Of a stretch of 64,000 nt of DNA, positions 23,301-28,727 are shown in pieces. This stretch comes from Vibrio sp. Isolate34. GTDB taxonomy: Bacteria > Pseudomonadota > Gammaproteobacteria > Enterobacterales > Vibrionaceae. The stretch is from contig NZ_JAKEUO010000011.1 of the NCBI RefSeq assembly GCF_022397915.1, positions 62,001-126,000 on the forward strand, in the 5' to 3' direction. The notes below the pieces were generated by a model. That model did no database searches. It saw nothing but the letters and a program-made list of their open reading frames with translations, and had not been told where the DNA came from. Numbering within the stretch: position 1 is the first letter of the stretch; the number at the start of each line of letters is the position of its first letter. A program made the position numbers and the translations under genes.

Positions 23301-25739
23301 AATAACGGCTTGATTGATGCGGGTGATCCGAATACATCACAGGCCAACCAAACTACTTTCACCATTAAAGTAACAGAAGTGAATGATAAGCCGGTGGCGA
23401 CTGATGTGGATTTAGGCTCGATTGCTGAAGATGGTCAAATAGTAATTGTGGAAGGTGACTTGATTGCAGCAAGTTCCGACATCGAGAATCATAACCTGAC
23501 CGTAAAAGGTGTCACCCTAACTCAAGGCCAAGGTCAACTGCAGCGCTTTGAGAATGCTGGTGGTGCGGATAATGCAGCGATTACCGGACCATTCTGGCTA
23601 TTTGTCGCGGACAACGATTTTAACGGCGACGTTAAATTCAGTTACTCAATTACTGATGACGGTACAACTAATGGCGTGGATGACTTCCTAACCGACAGTG
23701 CTGAAATTAGTCTTGAAGTAACAGAAGTGAATGACGCTCCTGTGGCAACTGATGTTGATTTAGGTTCGATTGCGGAAGATGGTCAAATCGTCATTGTTGA
23801 AGGTGATTTGATTACAGCAAGCTCTGACCCAGAAAACCACAACTTAACGGTAACCGGTGTAACTCTGACTCAGGGACAAGGCCAACTAACGCGCTTTGAA
23901 AATGCAGGTGGCACCGATAACGCGGCGGTTACCGGACCATTCTGGCTATTTGTAGCAGACAACGATTTTAACGGCGACGTTAAATTCAATTATTCAATTA
24001 CTGATGACGGTACAACTAATGGCGTGGATGATTTCCTAACTGACAGTGCTGAGATTAGTCTTGAAGTAACCGAAGTGAATGATAAGCCAGTCGCAGCGGA
24101 TATCGACCTAGGCACCATCCTTGAAGAAGGTCAGTTGATCATCAAGGAAGAGGATTTGATTGCAGCGACCACAGACCCGGAAAATGACACGATTACCGTG
24201 ACTAATCTGGTGCTCGATCAAGGCCAGGGCACACTGCAACGCTTCGAAAACGTGGGTGGTGCTGATGATGCTACGATTACAGGTCCATACTGGGTATTTA
24301 CCGCTGCGGATGAATATAACGGCGACGTTAAATTCACTTATACCGTAGAGGATGATGGTACCACCAATGGCGCTAATGATTTCCTAACGGATACAGCGGA
24401 GATCACCGCGATTATCGATGGAGTGAACGATACGCCTGTTGTTAATGGTGACGGTGTCACTACAATTGTGGACGAGGATGCTGGTCAGTTATTGAGTGGT
24501 ATCAATGTCAGTGACCCTGATTATGTTGATACATTTTCTGATGATCTGATGACCGTCACGCTGACGGTGGATTACGGCACATTAAACGTATCGCTTCCGG
24601 CAGTGACGACGGTTGTTGTTAACGGCAACAATACGGGTTTAGTTATCTTAGTGGGGACATTGAGCGACCTGAATGCGTTGATTGATACGCCAACCAGTCC
24701 AAATGGTGTTTTCCTTGATGCGAGCCTGTCTCCAACCAATAGCATTGGATTAGAAGTTGTCGCCAAAGACAGCGGCAACCCTTCAGGTATTGCGATAGAG
24801 ACAGCACCTGTGGTTTACAACATCGCGGTGACGCCAGTGGCGAATGCACCGACACTGTCTATCGATAGTGCGACTAACTACGTGAGAAACATTACTGCGA
24901 GTCAGTCTGTGAGTGCGAGTGGCATTCCTTTAGTTGGGATTATCGCGGCCTTAACGGACATTACAGAAGAGCTAACGCTGCATATCAGTGATGTACCTGC
25001 TGGCGCTCAAATCACCAGTGCTGCGGGTTCTGTGACGGATCTTGGCGGTGGTGTTTGGGTAGCAACGGCGGATGCAATCGAAAGCTTGCAAGCGGTTGGG
25101 CTTTCTCAAACTCCGGGCAACTACACACTGAAAGTTGAGGCGGTTTCTGAAGAGACTGACAACAACGATACAGCAACCTCTGCATCGATTGACCTGAACT
25201 TGAACATTGTGTCTAACGCGGTTGACATTAACTTAGCTTCGGAAACCGATGATGTTCAGTTACTGGCTGGTGTTAATGCGACTGACTTAACGGGTGGTTC
25301 AGGTAATGACCGACTGGAAGGTGGTGCAGGTGACGATACGCTCGTGGGCGGTGACGGTAACGACACTCTCATTGGCGGCGGCGGTTCAGATATACTAACC
25401 GGTGGCGATGGTATGGATTCGTTCGTGTGGTTGAACATCGAAGATGGTGTTGAAGATACGATTACCGACTTTGATTTGTCTGAAGGGGACAGTATTGATT
25501 TGCGCGAAGTCTTACCAGAGCTTAAGAATTCATCTCCAGACATGACTGCATTGCTACAACAGATTGACGCGAAAGTGGAAGGGAATGATATTGAGCTTAC
25601 GATCAACCCAGATGGTATAGGAACCACAGAGCAAGTGATCGTGGTTGAAGACCTTGCTCCTCAGTTAACCTTAAGTGGCACTATGCCTTCGGATATTCTG
25701 GATGCATTAGTACAGCAGAATGTGATCACTCACGGTTAA
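5400..25739 (+). CDS. Giant LapA-type RTX adhesin (retention module, DUF5801-like and cadherin-like repeats, type I secretion signal)
   Basis: The 6779-residue product has the build of a surface-retained, type I-secreted adhesin. Residues 1-120 match the LapA/MpIBP retention module (starts MDIEVSRQVAVVEAASGDVV). ILEATAAGGG follows, with a TAAG site at residues 122-125 where a LapG-type periplasmic protease would be expected to cut. Residues ~760-3900 are twelve tandem ~272-residue units, each beginning near VTLSETNLADGSAPSG, of DUF5801 type. Then come diverse Ig/cadherin-like domains, three 116-residue cadherin-like repeats, five RTX nonapeptides (GGSGNDRLEG type) that bind calcium, and a C-terminal secretion signal with DTITDFDLSEGDSIDL. 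I chose ATG 5400 because GGGGG precedes it by 4 nt; the frame extends to GTG 5376. No lapD, lapG or lapBCE genes are in the window. The likely role is attachment and biofilm formation, possibly to algal surfaces given the adjacent alginate island (inference). Acidic composition and Ca-binding repeats fit the family. Confidence 0.92.
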   Translation: MDIEVSRQVAVVEAASGDVVVVKPDGSARKISVGDTIRENEIVITANKSELVLGVQNDSIPVAENCVGCVDENAAWVDAPVAGEVNFNLQQADAETFTEDDLAAIQDAILGGADPTQILEATAAGGGQGSANAGFVTIDYNYTETHPSTFFETAALEQQTVDEDREEFRSITRSSGGQSISEALTEGSISDNTYPQSITTTETIIAGSLALAPDSFAPEALSLASLLSELNSDITSSGQPVTFTYDATNNSIIGVQGSDTVLSIDINAVSVGNNIELSLITTIFQPIDHVASVGGSQVSYTGDQIDITFDIQGEDTAGNPLATPINTQVTVFDGVDPSAESVNISNVETSSAAIEGTFSNIGSDNLQSAVFDASALEQFDGVLSDNQNTLARLSDDGTTITLAIQGRGEVVLTISLDTDGTYKFEQFNPIEQIGTDSLSFSLPITVTDFDQDVVTNTINIEITDGDSPVVTNVDSIDVDEAGIVGGSQEGTAPVAGSGSITADIFESDIIDHYELEPTEFNTGGSLTSNGEAVLLELIDETNGVRTYEGYVEVNGSRITVFDVKVDSPSLGNYEFTLYEELSHQGAEDALLTFALPIYAVDADGDRSALSGGSSTPEAAEILVNVTDDVVELVDKVESVTEPTLAGDTIVSYNLFNFEGADGSTIQSFNYDGVDYSLDQSLLLDAPQTFSFTEGVVTISLNGDFSFEVARDINHSSSETIVKQFSFLAEDGDGDTDTSTLELSITDGQNPIIDLVPPVTLSETDLADGSAPSGSAVSATETITFTAGSDDVASFRIEPTEFNVGGALTSNGFVVEIKEDSVNPGTYIGFITDGSNAEVPVFTISFSVTTLGEYTFTLLEALDHVDGLDNNDLSFDLPVYAVDTDGDDSLVSQLNVTIGDDVQIMQDGTLDIIEPNLADGTVTTNTIDVMPNQSADGATITQFTYDGQLRTLDQNDTGEQQFSFTEGELFITLEGEVRFEPNRNLDHSVSEDIVKSIVVTSSDFDNDSLTSTVTLTITDGDNPTIDVIPSVTLSETNLSDGSAPSGSAVSSTQTISFTNQSDDVVRFRIEPSEFNTNDDLKSNGLAVELREDPAGSGNYIGFTTSATNVETQVFTLSFNASSLGEYTFTLIEALDHQDARGNNGLSFDLPVYAVDSDGDDSVMSPLNITIGDDVQIMQDSMLDIVEPNLADGTVTTGTVDVMPNQSADGATVTQFTYDGQLRTLDQNDNGEQQFSFTEGELFITLQGEVRFEPNRNLDHTLSEDIVKSIVVTSSDSDNDVLTSTVTLTITDGDIPTIDNVPTVNLSETNLSDGSAPSGSAVSSTQTITYTTQSDDVTSFRIEPTEFNVGGALTSNGLAVELKVDPTTPGGYIGFVTDGSNVETNVFTISFSDTNLGQYTFTLLEALDHVDGLANNNLSFDLPVYAVDSDGDDSLVSQLNVTIGDDVQIMQGGTLDITEPNLADGTVTTNTIDVMPEQSADGATITQFTYDGQVRTLDQTDNGEQQFSFSEGELFITLQGDVRFEPNRNLDHTVNEDIVKSIVVTSSDSDNDVLTSTVTLTITDGDIPTIDAVPSVTLSETNLSDGSAPSGSAVSQTETITFTNQSDDVANFRIEPTEFNVGGALKSNGAAVEIKEDSANPGTYIGFITDGSNAEVPVFNISFSTSTLGEYTFTLLEALDHADGLDNNDLSFDLPVYAVDTDGDDSLVSQLNVTIGDDVQIMQDGTLDITEPNLADGTITTNTIDVMPNQSADGATITQFTYDGAVNTLDQSISGEQQFSFTEGELYITLEGEVRFEPNRDLDHSVSEDIVKSIVVTSSDFDNDPVTSTITLTITDGDIPTIDAVPSVTLSETNLADGSAPSGSAVSQTETITFTNQSDDVEKFRLEPSEFNTNNALKSDGLIIEIREEPTGSGNYIGFTTDISNVETTVFTLDFSSTTLGEYTFTLLEAIDHTPIQGNNDLTFNLPVYAVDSDGDDSVMSPLAVTITDDIQVMVNDSLTIEEPTVADLAAGTPTTPIVNVLDEEGADGTTITQFTYDGGAVLTLDQNDTGEQKFVVADGSLYITLQGDIRFEPSRNLDHTGGDIVKSIVVTSSDSDSDLVSSTVTLTITDGDIPTIDTVPSVTLSETNLSDGSAPNASAVSSTQTITFTNQSDDVTSFRIEPTEFNIGGALTSNGLAVELKADPTTPGGYIGFVTTAPNVETNVFTISFSDTNLGQYTFTLLEALDHVDGLAKNDLTFDLPVYAVDSDGDDSLVSQLNVTIGDDVQIMQGGTLDITEPNLADGTITTNTIDVMPEQSADGAKITQFTYDGQVRTLDQNDNGEQQFSFTEGELFITLQGDVRFEPNRNLDHTLSEDIVKSIVVTSSDLDNDVVTSTVTLTITDGDIPTIDAVPSVTLSETNLVDGSLPSGSAVSQTETITFTNQSDDVVSFRIEPTEFNAGGALKSNGFAVEIKEDSANPGTYIGFIIDGSNTEVPVFTIGFSTTTLGEYTFTLLETLDHVDGLDNNDLSFELPVYAVDSDGDDSLVSQLNVTIGDDVQMMQDGTLDIVEPNLADGTITTNTIDVMPNQSADGATITQFTYDGVVNTLDQSISGEQQFSFTEGELFITLEGEVRFEPNRDLDHSVSEDIVKSIVVTSSDFDNDPVTSTITLTITDGDIPTIDAVPSVTLSETNLADGSAPSGSAVSQTETITFTNQSDDVVRFRLEPTEFNTNDALKSNGLAVELREDPQGSGQYIGFTTSSSNVETTVFTLDFNSGTLGEYTFTLIEALDHQDARGNNDLSFNLPVYAVDSDGDDSLVSQLGVTIGDDVQLMQDGTITSREPASSVETSNTLDVMPNQSADGAKVTSFVFDGNTAESLDLNVNGEQEFVFTEGSVFITTEGEIRFEPVRNQNHAGGDITKSIEVTSVDLDGDIVTSTVTLKIVDGDPPTIDLVPGITLSEVDLADGSAPTGNSVTMTQTITYTVGSDDVSHFRIDPTQFNTSGALKSNGLDVEIKEQPANSGNYIGFVKDGSNVETNVFTISFSTTNLGQYTFTLLEAIDHVDGLQNNTLNFDVPVIAVDTDGDESAMSPMTVTITDDVQGVQDGSLNIVEPSLADLVAGTPTTPTIDVMPTQSADGAKVTQFIYDGGTAVTLDPNVSTEQVFTVTDGLLYITIEGEVRFEPSRDLDHSSGDIVRTIVVTTSDFDNDTDTADVTLTIRDGIDPVIDVVPNVNLSEVNLTDGSTPTGSPVSSTHIITYTEGSDDFSHFRIATSEFNPGDLLKSSGLVVQLKEDPSSAGDYIGYTDDGMGNVTDVFTISFDSVNKAQFTFTLIEALDHLDGVLYNDLTFRLPIYAVDTDDSESTKRDVVVTIEDDLQQMQDGFLTITEPNTGTPTTATVDVMPIPSADGATITQFTYDGGSAITLNQSISGEQEFVFTEGSLFVTLDGDVRFEPNRNLDHSAGDIVKSIVFTSSDFDNDIFSSKVTLTIVDGDGPTIDVVPGVALSESLLADGSTPSVNPVSMTQTITSLASSDDIAEIVVELGLFNTNGALKSDGLELSLREDPANSGDYIAFTTDGSGVEKVIFTLDFDDTNPSQYTFTLLERLDHVDGLGNNDLSFDLSVYAEDTDGDISAFKPLTVTITDDVQLMQSGALNITEPTTGTPTTTVFDVMPAQSADGATITKFTYGSKPEESLVQTNTGEQEFVFTEGSLFITLEGDVRFEPKRNLDHSGGDIVKTITVTSEDKDGDIVTSTVTLTISDGAPPVIDTVPTVALEEANLIDGSSPGLPVSQTETITFTAGSDDVSHFRIDTTQFNTSGDLKADGLVVQLKEDPLNSDNYIGYVESGGVQTDIFTITFSSVVLGEYTFTLLEELDHLPVQGNNDQVFTLPVIAVDKDNTDSAMKPLTVTITDDVPTITDTTVASTFVVDEDDLGTLAQATGSFVTTEGADQVEVYELRNISTLEATLSSGSEGIKITEITGAANTTTYQGTTTSGTPIFTLALGNDGSYTFTLLGPLDHEPSSEARNKLPISFDVVAVDSDGDDSNQYVLPIEVLDDVPVMTAPTGETVVDEDDLTGIGSDQTEDTIINGLFTVDEGADGVVKYELVDEDLVLTGLTSDGESLEWLAVSQVGTTFTYTAQTVTSNEAVFEITFDTSDNSYQFELFKPLKHPDGADENNIELDFSVVAEDFDQDQSNAIDLTITVTDDVPLVTTQSITRLEGQGYGNSKVDMFANATDVGADGAVLSRIEGISNNGADIVFRSGNNGPYSSSFDLNSGSQQIRVYEQTNGGADTRELGRLRINSNGEVEFRANGYLDHDGDDTIDFSINVIATDGDLDTSETPLDISITDRDSTRIALKVTTFEDAGRDSTIPYATGEEPTFENVQDNQIDLPDAPAQVALQVSLYDQDNAESIGQLTIKSPNGGDNHQGTFYYLDGTSSQYIELVPEPNGSIIFGPPQLEQSFAPNPNEPRQTIATIDNLFFVPDQHASSDETGGRVRYELEIEKNGSTDHTVNSNFRIEIEAVVDIATWDDANSTYQYQVNEDEDNVTLQLNAESQDNSNTETITYELEAVQGDGKFELLDQNGNVLTPVNGFYTIAAADINSTVVNPIDNFSGQIEFKATAITEETLNPYDDSANGGVDKTTARSVKQNIIIDVTADADPGKFSVSRIKINEDNIDDPDYIGPLDNKDAFTLDEVITMTGSVDTDGSEELFVRISNITEGAVLSSTDSNVTIDTVTVNGIVYQEVAYADLAKIEVTPTEHSNVDFTFDVTGVVKDTADLSTNPQQVDVEILGTKTVNVEVKGVADIPYGGTNGTDWITFDDGTTSGVQTTIEESQNGDRFALLDFTVLSGERKPDTGTTPLADDGSESITVILSGIPDGVILEDGDGTVIDLNFVGYETGPGGSPDLSKPIYEANITEAGKTSGIRIRPVDSSTENIHIQGKVIVTENDGHTLSFDQEVRILVEPRIDTSATYNTVTRGDEDTAINIDWHPEGTDYIDDDEHFTSIVISGIPSDVENVVVNGDVIWNYDAVAGKLTIIPKSGQTPEEFTQIALNNNFIQITPEQDSSIDFSLNTVVMIEERDHEYVDAGNPGQGIVTATINGTIDVQVRPVVETEDANNKLVVSNEDGTGDLSTIVADANGVIKFTTNSDNTSIADEYVVRYQETDLSTVEEQVDEVIVQLTNTDGSALSDDILGQLLVTGASYEGGGRWIVTNEVAFSVSAPNGLDFTPGNDADDVVGNFNVIKMELYTLVSDPGDANNESSVQVQRSGEVTLSYPEVLTAADKVAADIALVPNSVIDAVEDVQLDLGAALNGIVSFTGRDDSPDQVTVIIDGTLVIDATTSFPISLSGRSDVDFVNGKYVYETTVKQGVAIDSSGLLLNLPADYSGDFRLPITIVTKDTQSGDEKTLVTDVVIKVAPDVEGNPDIDVTVTGSLDDLFNPVDTDGQAGQDPVGYEDTYIQLDFSSTITDQVSGVEGGDEKFTSITLTLDDTSVGAFYDGTGTLLGTTVTFNEAQISAGALDNVLFRPALNYPTDNDINQVQVNVSGTITDTATYNDASSPVGNATDTDTFSTSVNFEVVPVVDDVLVTGPGSDPDVIEITGTEDQLISLSGTGPVSIALTDLDGSEQFVSIKFTDVPDGFQMRADAGSAYTVKNNGGGEWSVQLPQASGLSFDLSEISILPPKDFSGTAEFGVAVFTQESLLGVPTAASNLPSFKLHVVPKGDDVDTNPTDSVTGNEGQNIDIEINATILDKELSATGSSTYTENAPETLRVEVAGVPQDASIYYPDGTTLASYDPVTQIWTLDVAAQSLDKIVFNSGEHNSDTGNVLGINGPLQITVRSVDTDADNTEYLGTPTSFDVDLVIDPINDQPTFVNVTNLETKEEGSIALDNFSIYDVDANFDNPDAPYVLTLAIDQTLPGAQGEFEFTSSPDVTFVLQPDGSLVISGKEADINTALTNGAVTFKPDPDQNYLNQGGLVTINATLDDGGNNGLIDAGDPNTSQANQTTFTIKVTEVNDKPVATDVDLGSIAEDGQIVIVEGDLIAASSDIENHNLTVKGVTLTQGQGQLQRFENAGGADNAAITGPFWLFVADNDFNGDVKFSYSITDDGTTNGVDDFLTDSAEISLEVTEVNDAPVATDVDLGSIAEDGQIVIVEGDLITASSDPENHNLTVTGVTLTQGQGQLTRFENAGGTDNAAVTGPFWLFVADNDFNGDVKFNYSITDDGTTNGVDDFLTDSAEISLEVTEVNDKPVAADIDLGTILEEGQLIIKEEDLIAATTDPENDTITVTNLVLDQGQGTLQRFENVGGADDATITGPYWVFTAADEYNGDVKFTYTVEDDGTTNGANDFLTDTAEITAIIDGVNDTPVVNGDGVTTIVDEDAGQLLSGINVSDPDYVDTFSDDLMTVTLTVDYGTLNVSLPAVTTVVVNGNNTGLVILVGTLSDLNALIDTPTSPNGVFLDASLSPTNSIGLEVVAKDSGNPSGIAIETAPVVYNIAVTPVANAPTLSIDSATNYVRNITASQSVSASGIPLVGIIAALTDITEELTLHISDVPAGAQITSAAGSVTDLGGGVWVATADAIESLQAVGLSQTPGNYTLKVEAVSEETDNNDTATSASIDLNLNIVSNAVDINLASETDDVQLLAGVNATDLTGGSGNDRLEGGAGDDTLVGGDGNDTLIGGGGSDILTGGDGMDSFVWLNIEDGVEDTITDFDLSEGDSIDLREVLPELKNSSPDMTALLQQIDAKVEGNDIELTINPDGIGTTEQVIVVEDLAPQLTLSGTMPSDILDALVQQNVITHG
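7671..17080 (+). repeat. Twelve tandem ~816-nt coding repeats in the adhesin
   Basis: Equivalent codons of the V(T/N/A)LSE motif lie at 7671, 8487, 9303, 10119, 10935, 11760, 12576, 13392, 14202, 15027, 15837 and 16647. Steps are 816 nt (7 of 11), 825 or 810 nt, so the unit is 270-275 codons and always stays in frame. Later units (from ~14200) are more diverged than units 2-8. A more distant relative of the unit precedes the array at ~6800-7650. Confidence 0.93.
23370..24413 (+). repeat. Three 348-nt cadherin-like repeats in the adhesin
   Basis: VTEVND(K/A)PVA recurs at 23370, 23718 and 24066, exactly 348 nt (116 residues) apart. The first two copies are nearly identical in protein; the third is diverged. 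The D-x-N-D-x-P style linker is typical of calcium-binding cadherin-like bacterial adhesin domains. Confidence 0.88.
25293..25431 (+). repeat. RTX nonapeptide calcium-binding repeats
   Basis: Five consecutive GGxGxDxLx units (GGSGNDRLEG, GAGDDTLVG, GDGNDTLIG, GGGSDILTG, GDGMDSFVW) form a calcium beta-roll just before the C-terminal secretion signal of the adhesin. Confidence 0.93.
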
Positions 25740-25761
25740 CGCGAATCATTAAACCAAAACG

Positions 25762-25792
25762 AAATAGGCCAGCAATGCTGGCCTATTTTTTA
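25762..25792 (+). terminator. Terminator of the adhesin gene
   Basis: AAATAGGCCAGC and GCTGGCCTATTT form a 12-bp perfect stem followed by Ts, 22 nt after the adhesin stop. The flanking A and T runs could also serve the convergent minus-strand gene. Confidence 0.9.
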
Positions 25793-25809
25793 TCTAGAAC
25801 GATAGAAGA

Positions 25810-26574
25810 TTATTTCAGAGAGTTGTGGATCAGAAACTCTTCTTCAACGCCTTTCAATTTCATCTCATCCATAATGAAGTTGACAGTGTTTAATAAGCGC
25901 TGCTCACCTTTAGGAATCAAGTAACCGAATTGGCTGTTGGTGAACGGCGTTTCGCAGCGTGCTGCTTCAAGGCGCTCGTCCGTCACTTGATAGAACAGAC
26001 CTTCAGGGGTTTCTGTCACCATCACATCAACTTTACCTTCCGCAACGGCTTGCGGAACGTCTAGGTTGTTCTCGTAACGTGTGAAGCTTGCATTCTGTAA
26101 GTTAGCGTCTGCAAACATCTCGTTAGTGCCACCAATATTCACACCTACACGAACCGAAGACAGATTTACTTTCTCAATGCTGTCGTACTGCTCTGCTTTA
26201 CCTTTCGCAACTAAGAAACATTTACCAAAGGTCATGTAACCCTGAGTTTGTTCTGCGTTTAACTGGCGTTGCATTTTGCGCGTAATACCACCCATCGCGA
26301 TGTCGTATTTATCGCTGTCGAGGTCGGTCAGTAGATCTTTCCATGTGGTACGAACAATCTGTAATTCGACACCTAGCTGCTCTGCAATGTGCTGTGCGAC
26401 ATCGATGTCATAGCCAGAGTAGGTTTTACCGTCGAAGTAAGAGAAAGGCTTGTAGTCGCCTGTGGTTCCCACACGCAGGGTTCCTGATTTTTGAATGTCT
26501 TCTAGCTGGTCAGCTTGTGCGACACCAGAAAGTGCCAGAGCAATGGAAGCCAGTAATAGTGATGTTTTTTTCAT
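25810..26574 (-). CDS. Periplasmic cyclohexadienyl/arogenate-dehydratase-like solute-binding-fold protein
   Basis: The protein has 254 residues from ATG 26574, beginning MKKTSLLLASIA with a Sec signal peptide that probably ends at VAQA-DQ. The frame runs further upstream, but those extra residues look untranslated. The rest is a type 3 solute-binding fold: GTLRVGTTGDYKPFSY, GYDIDVAQHIAEQLG, KYDIAMGGIT, GVNIGGTNEMFADANL. These segments, especially TTGDYKPFSY and GGTNE-FA-ANL, are closer to PheC-type periplasmic cyclohexadienyl dehydratases (prephenate or arogenate to phenylpyruvate or phenylalanine) than to amino-acid ABC binding proteins. Many genomes call such proteins amino acid ABC transporter substrate-binding proteins. 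No permease or ATPase gene is next to it, which favours the enzyme reading. Assay would be needed to decide. Confidence 0.72.
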   Translation of the reverse strand: MKKTSLLLASIALALSGVAQADQLEDIQKSGTLRVGTTGDYKPFSYFDGKTYSGYDIDVAQHIAEQLGVELQIVRTTWKDLLTDLDSDKYDIAMGGITRKMQRQLNAEQTQGYMTFGKCFLVAKGKAEQYDSIEKVNLSSVRVGVNIGGTNEMFADANLQNASFTRYENNLDVPQAVAEGKVDVMVTETPEGLFYQVTDERLEAARCETPFTNSQFGYLIPKGEQRLLNTVNFIMDEMKLKGVEEEFLIHNSLK

Positions 26575-26802
26575 TGTAATTATCTGTTGTGTTTGTCTAG
26601 TTGTTAAAAGTAACAGAAAGAAAAGCAGAAAGAGATCAAACCATTGGAAAGTTAAAAATAAAGTGGGATTTCGATTAATCGGGATAAAAAAATCTGCTTG
26701 AACGAGCCCTTTGACTGACGAAATTGAAGGGTTTGGGGAAGGGGATATCACTTATCAAAGTGTCACTTAGAGTAAGAGCGACAGTTAAGTTGAGAGGCAA
26801 AC

Positions 26803-26836
26803 AAAAAGCCCATGCTATCGAATAACATGGGCTTCA
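26803..26836 (-). terminator. Terminator of the first symporter gene
   Basis: Read on the minus strand, AAGCCCATG pairs with CATGGGCTT and is followed by a T-rich stretch, about 40 nt past the symporter stop. Confidence 0.85.
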
Positions 26837-26877
26837 TTATTGGTTTAACGTGTTAGCTGCTTTCTTTAGCTATTGAG

Positions 26878-28644
26878 CTATTTAGCAACTGACTCATTGT
26901 TCATCTTAGCTGGAGCCTTAGATGCGTTAACCAGTAGGATACCAACGGTGAGTACCATCGAACCACATAGTAGGAACAACAAGCGTCCTGTCGGTTCGTT
27001 TGGAATCAGAGCCATTGCTAGGATACCGAAACCTGCTGTGCTGATAAGCTTACCAAGCATTGAACGCTGTTTAGTATCTAGGTTTTGTTGCTCTTCACCT
27101 TCCGCTACTAGCGGCGTGTTCCAGTTAGTGAATAGTTGGTCAACTTCTTTCTCACGTTCAGGCGATAGGCCTTTGTAGAAGCGAGAAGTCATGATGAAGT
27201 AACCACCAGTGAACACTACGTGAGCTGCTAAGCTTAGACCAACTTTCAAGTCGCTCCATTCACGGCCAGTCAGTGCTGTTTCTAGACCAAATAGGTTCTC
27301 GATGTCTTCTGCTTGAAGAGAGATACCGAAGATGTAAGAAACGAAACCACCAACCACTAGAGTAGACCAACCAGCCCAGTCAGGTGTCTTACGAATCCAC
27401 ATACCTAGTAGGACAGGGATAAGCATTGGGAAGCCAATCAACGCACCTACGTTCATCACGATATCGAACAAGCTTAAGTGACGTAGAGAGTTAATGAATA
27501 GACCAATCGCGATGATGATAACACCCATCATGATAGTCGTTAGCTTACTTACAATAACCAGCTCTTTCTGAGTCGCGTTTTGACGAAGAACTGGGCTGTA
27601 GAAGTTCATTACAAAGATACCAGCATTACGGTTCAAACCTGAATCCATAGAAGACATCGTTGCTGCGAACATTGCTGACATAAGAAGACCAACCATACCT
27701 GCTGGCATTACGTTCTGTACGAATGCTAGGTAAGCAGCATCACCGGCTTTGTCGCCCATTGATGTGTATTGCTCAGCAAACTCAGGCATGAATGCACTTA
27801 CGTACCAAGGTGGTAGGAACCAGATTAGTGGACCAACAACCATAAGGATACATGCTAGGCCTGCCGCTTTACGTGCGTTTTCACTGTCTTTCGCACATAG
27901 GTAACGGTAAGCGTTGATGCTGTTGTTCATTACACCGAACTGCTTCACGAAGATGAACACAACCCAAAGGATGAAGATGCTCATGTAGTTTAGGTTGTTA
28001 CCTAACATGAAGTCGCCGTCGAAGTTAGCAACGATGTTAGTTAAGCCACCACCGTGGAAGTAAGCTGCAACCGCACAAGTAATTGTCACGGCCATGATTA
28101 CAAGCATTTGCATGAAATCAGAAGCAACAACCGCCCAAGAGCCGCCCGTTACTGCCATCAATACTAGAACCATACCCGTTACCACAATGGTTGCTTCCAT
28201 TGGGATGTTGAATACCGCTGCTACGAAGATAGCTAGACCGTTTAGCCAGATACCTGCAGAGATAAGGCTGTCAGGCATACCTGCCCATGTGAAGAACTGT
28301 TCAGACGTTTTACCAAAGCGCTGACGAATAGCTTCGATCGCCGTTACCACACGAAGTTGGCGGAACTTTGGAGCGAAGTACATATAGTTCATGAAGTAGC
28401 CAAATGCGTTGGCTAAGAATAGGATTACAATAACGAAACCGTCATTGAACGCGCGTCCTGCGGCACCTGTAAACGTCCATGCTGAAAACTGTGTCATGAA
28501 GGCTGTTGCACCAACCATCCACCACAACATTTTGCCGCCCCCTCTGAAGTAATCACTAGTCGACGTGGTGAACTTACGGAACATCCAACCAATAGCGATT
28601 AAAAAGAAGAAGTAGGCGAGAACAACAAAAGTATCAATAGTCAT
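26878..28644 (-). CDS. Sodium:solute symporter (SSS family), probable alginate-oligomer/DEH transporter
   Basis: The 588-residue polytopic membrane protein has about 13-14 hydrophobic segments and the SSS-family N-terminus (YFRGGGKMLWWMVGATAF). It is a close paralog of the symporter at 43325. In V. splendidus 12B01, symporters of this kind in the alginate cluster were named ToaA, ToaB and ToaC and import oligo-alginate or DEH with sodium; which of these this gene equals I cannot say. It is monocistronic, with its own terminator. An operator palindrome at 28706 and a CRP-like site at 28728 lie 60-100 nt upstream, which fits induction by alginate breakdown products and cAMP. Confidence 0.88.
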   Translation of the reverse strand: MTIDTFVVLAYFFFLIAIGWMFRKFTTSTSDYFRGGGKMLWWMVGATAFMTQFSAWTFTGAAGRAFNDGFVIVILFLANAFGYFMNYMYFAPKFRQLRVVTAIEAIRQRFGKTSEQFFTWAGMPDSLISAGIWLNGLAIFVAAVFNIPMEATIVVTGMVLVLMAVTGGSWAVVASDFMQMLVIMAVTITCAVAAYFHGGGLTNIVANFDGDFMLGNNLNYMSIFILWVVFIFVKQFGVMNNSINAYRYLCAKDSENARKAAGLACILMVVGPLIWFLPPWYVSAFMPEFAEQYTSMGDKAGDAAYLAFVQNVMPAGMVGLLMSAMFAATMSSMDSGLNRNAGIFVMNFYSPVLRQNATQKELVIVSKLTTIMMGVIIIAIGLFINSLRHLSLFDIVMNVGALIGFPMLIPVLLGMWIRKTPDWAGWSTLVVGGFVSYIFGISLQAEDIENLFGLETALTGREWSDLKVGLSLAAHVVFTGGYFIMTSRFYKGLSPEREKEVDQLFTNWNTPLVAEGEEQQNLDTKQRSMLGKLISTAGFGILAMALIPNEPTGRLLFLLCGSMVLTVGILLVNASKAPAKMNNESVAK

Positions 28645-28705
28645 CTTTTCAGCCTTTTAAATATCATAATTAACTGGGCTTAGATTAACGCGTCCAAAGG
28701 TTTAT

Positions 28706-28716
28706 TTGTACTACAA
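28706..28716. promoter_or_regulatory. Island operator (TTGTACTACAA) before symporter 1
   Basis: A perfect palindrome apart from the centre base, 62 nt upstream of the symporter start. It fits the FadR-type GntR consensus TNGTNNNACNA and is identical to the site at 43255 before the second symporter. Confidence 0.75.
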
Positions 28717-28727
28717 TATGTCTTTAG

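Noticed and set aside
25256..25627. 123-residue minus-strand open frame inside the adhesin gene, and many similar antisense frames at 7640-24855
   Set aside because: They recur with the repeat units, are low-complexity Ser/Val-rich mirrors of the adhesin codons and lack ribosome binding sites.
26575..26751. N-terminal extension of the PheC-like protein
   Set aside because: It would bury the obvious signal peptide starting at ATG 26574.
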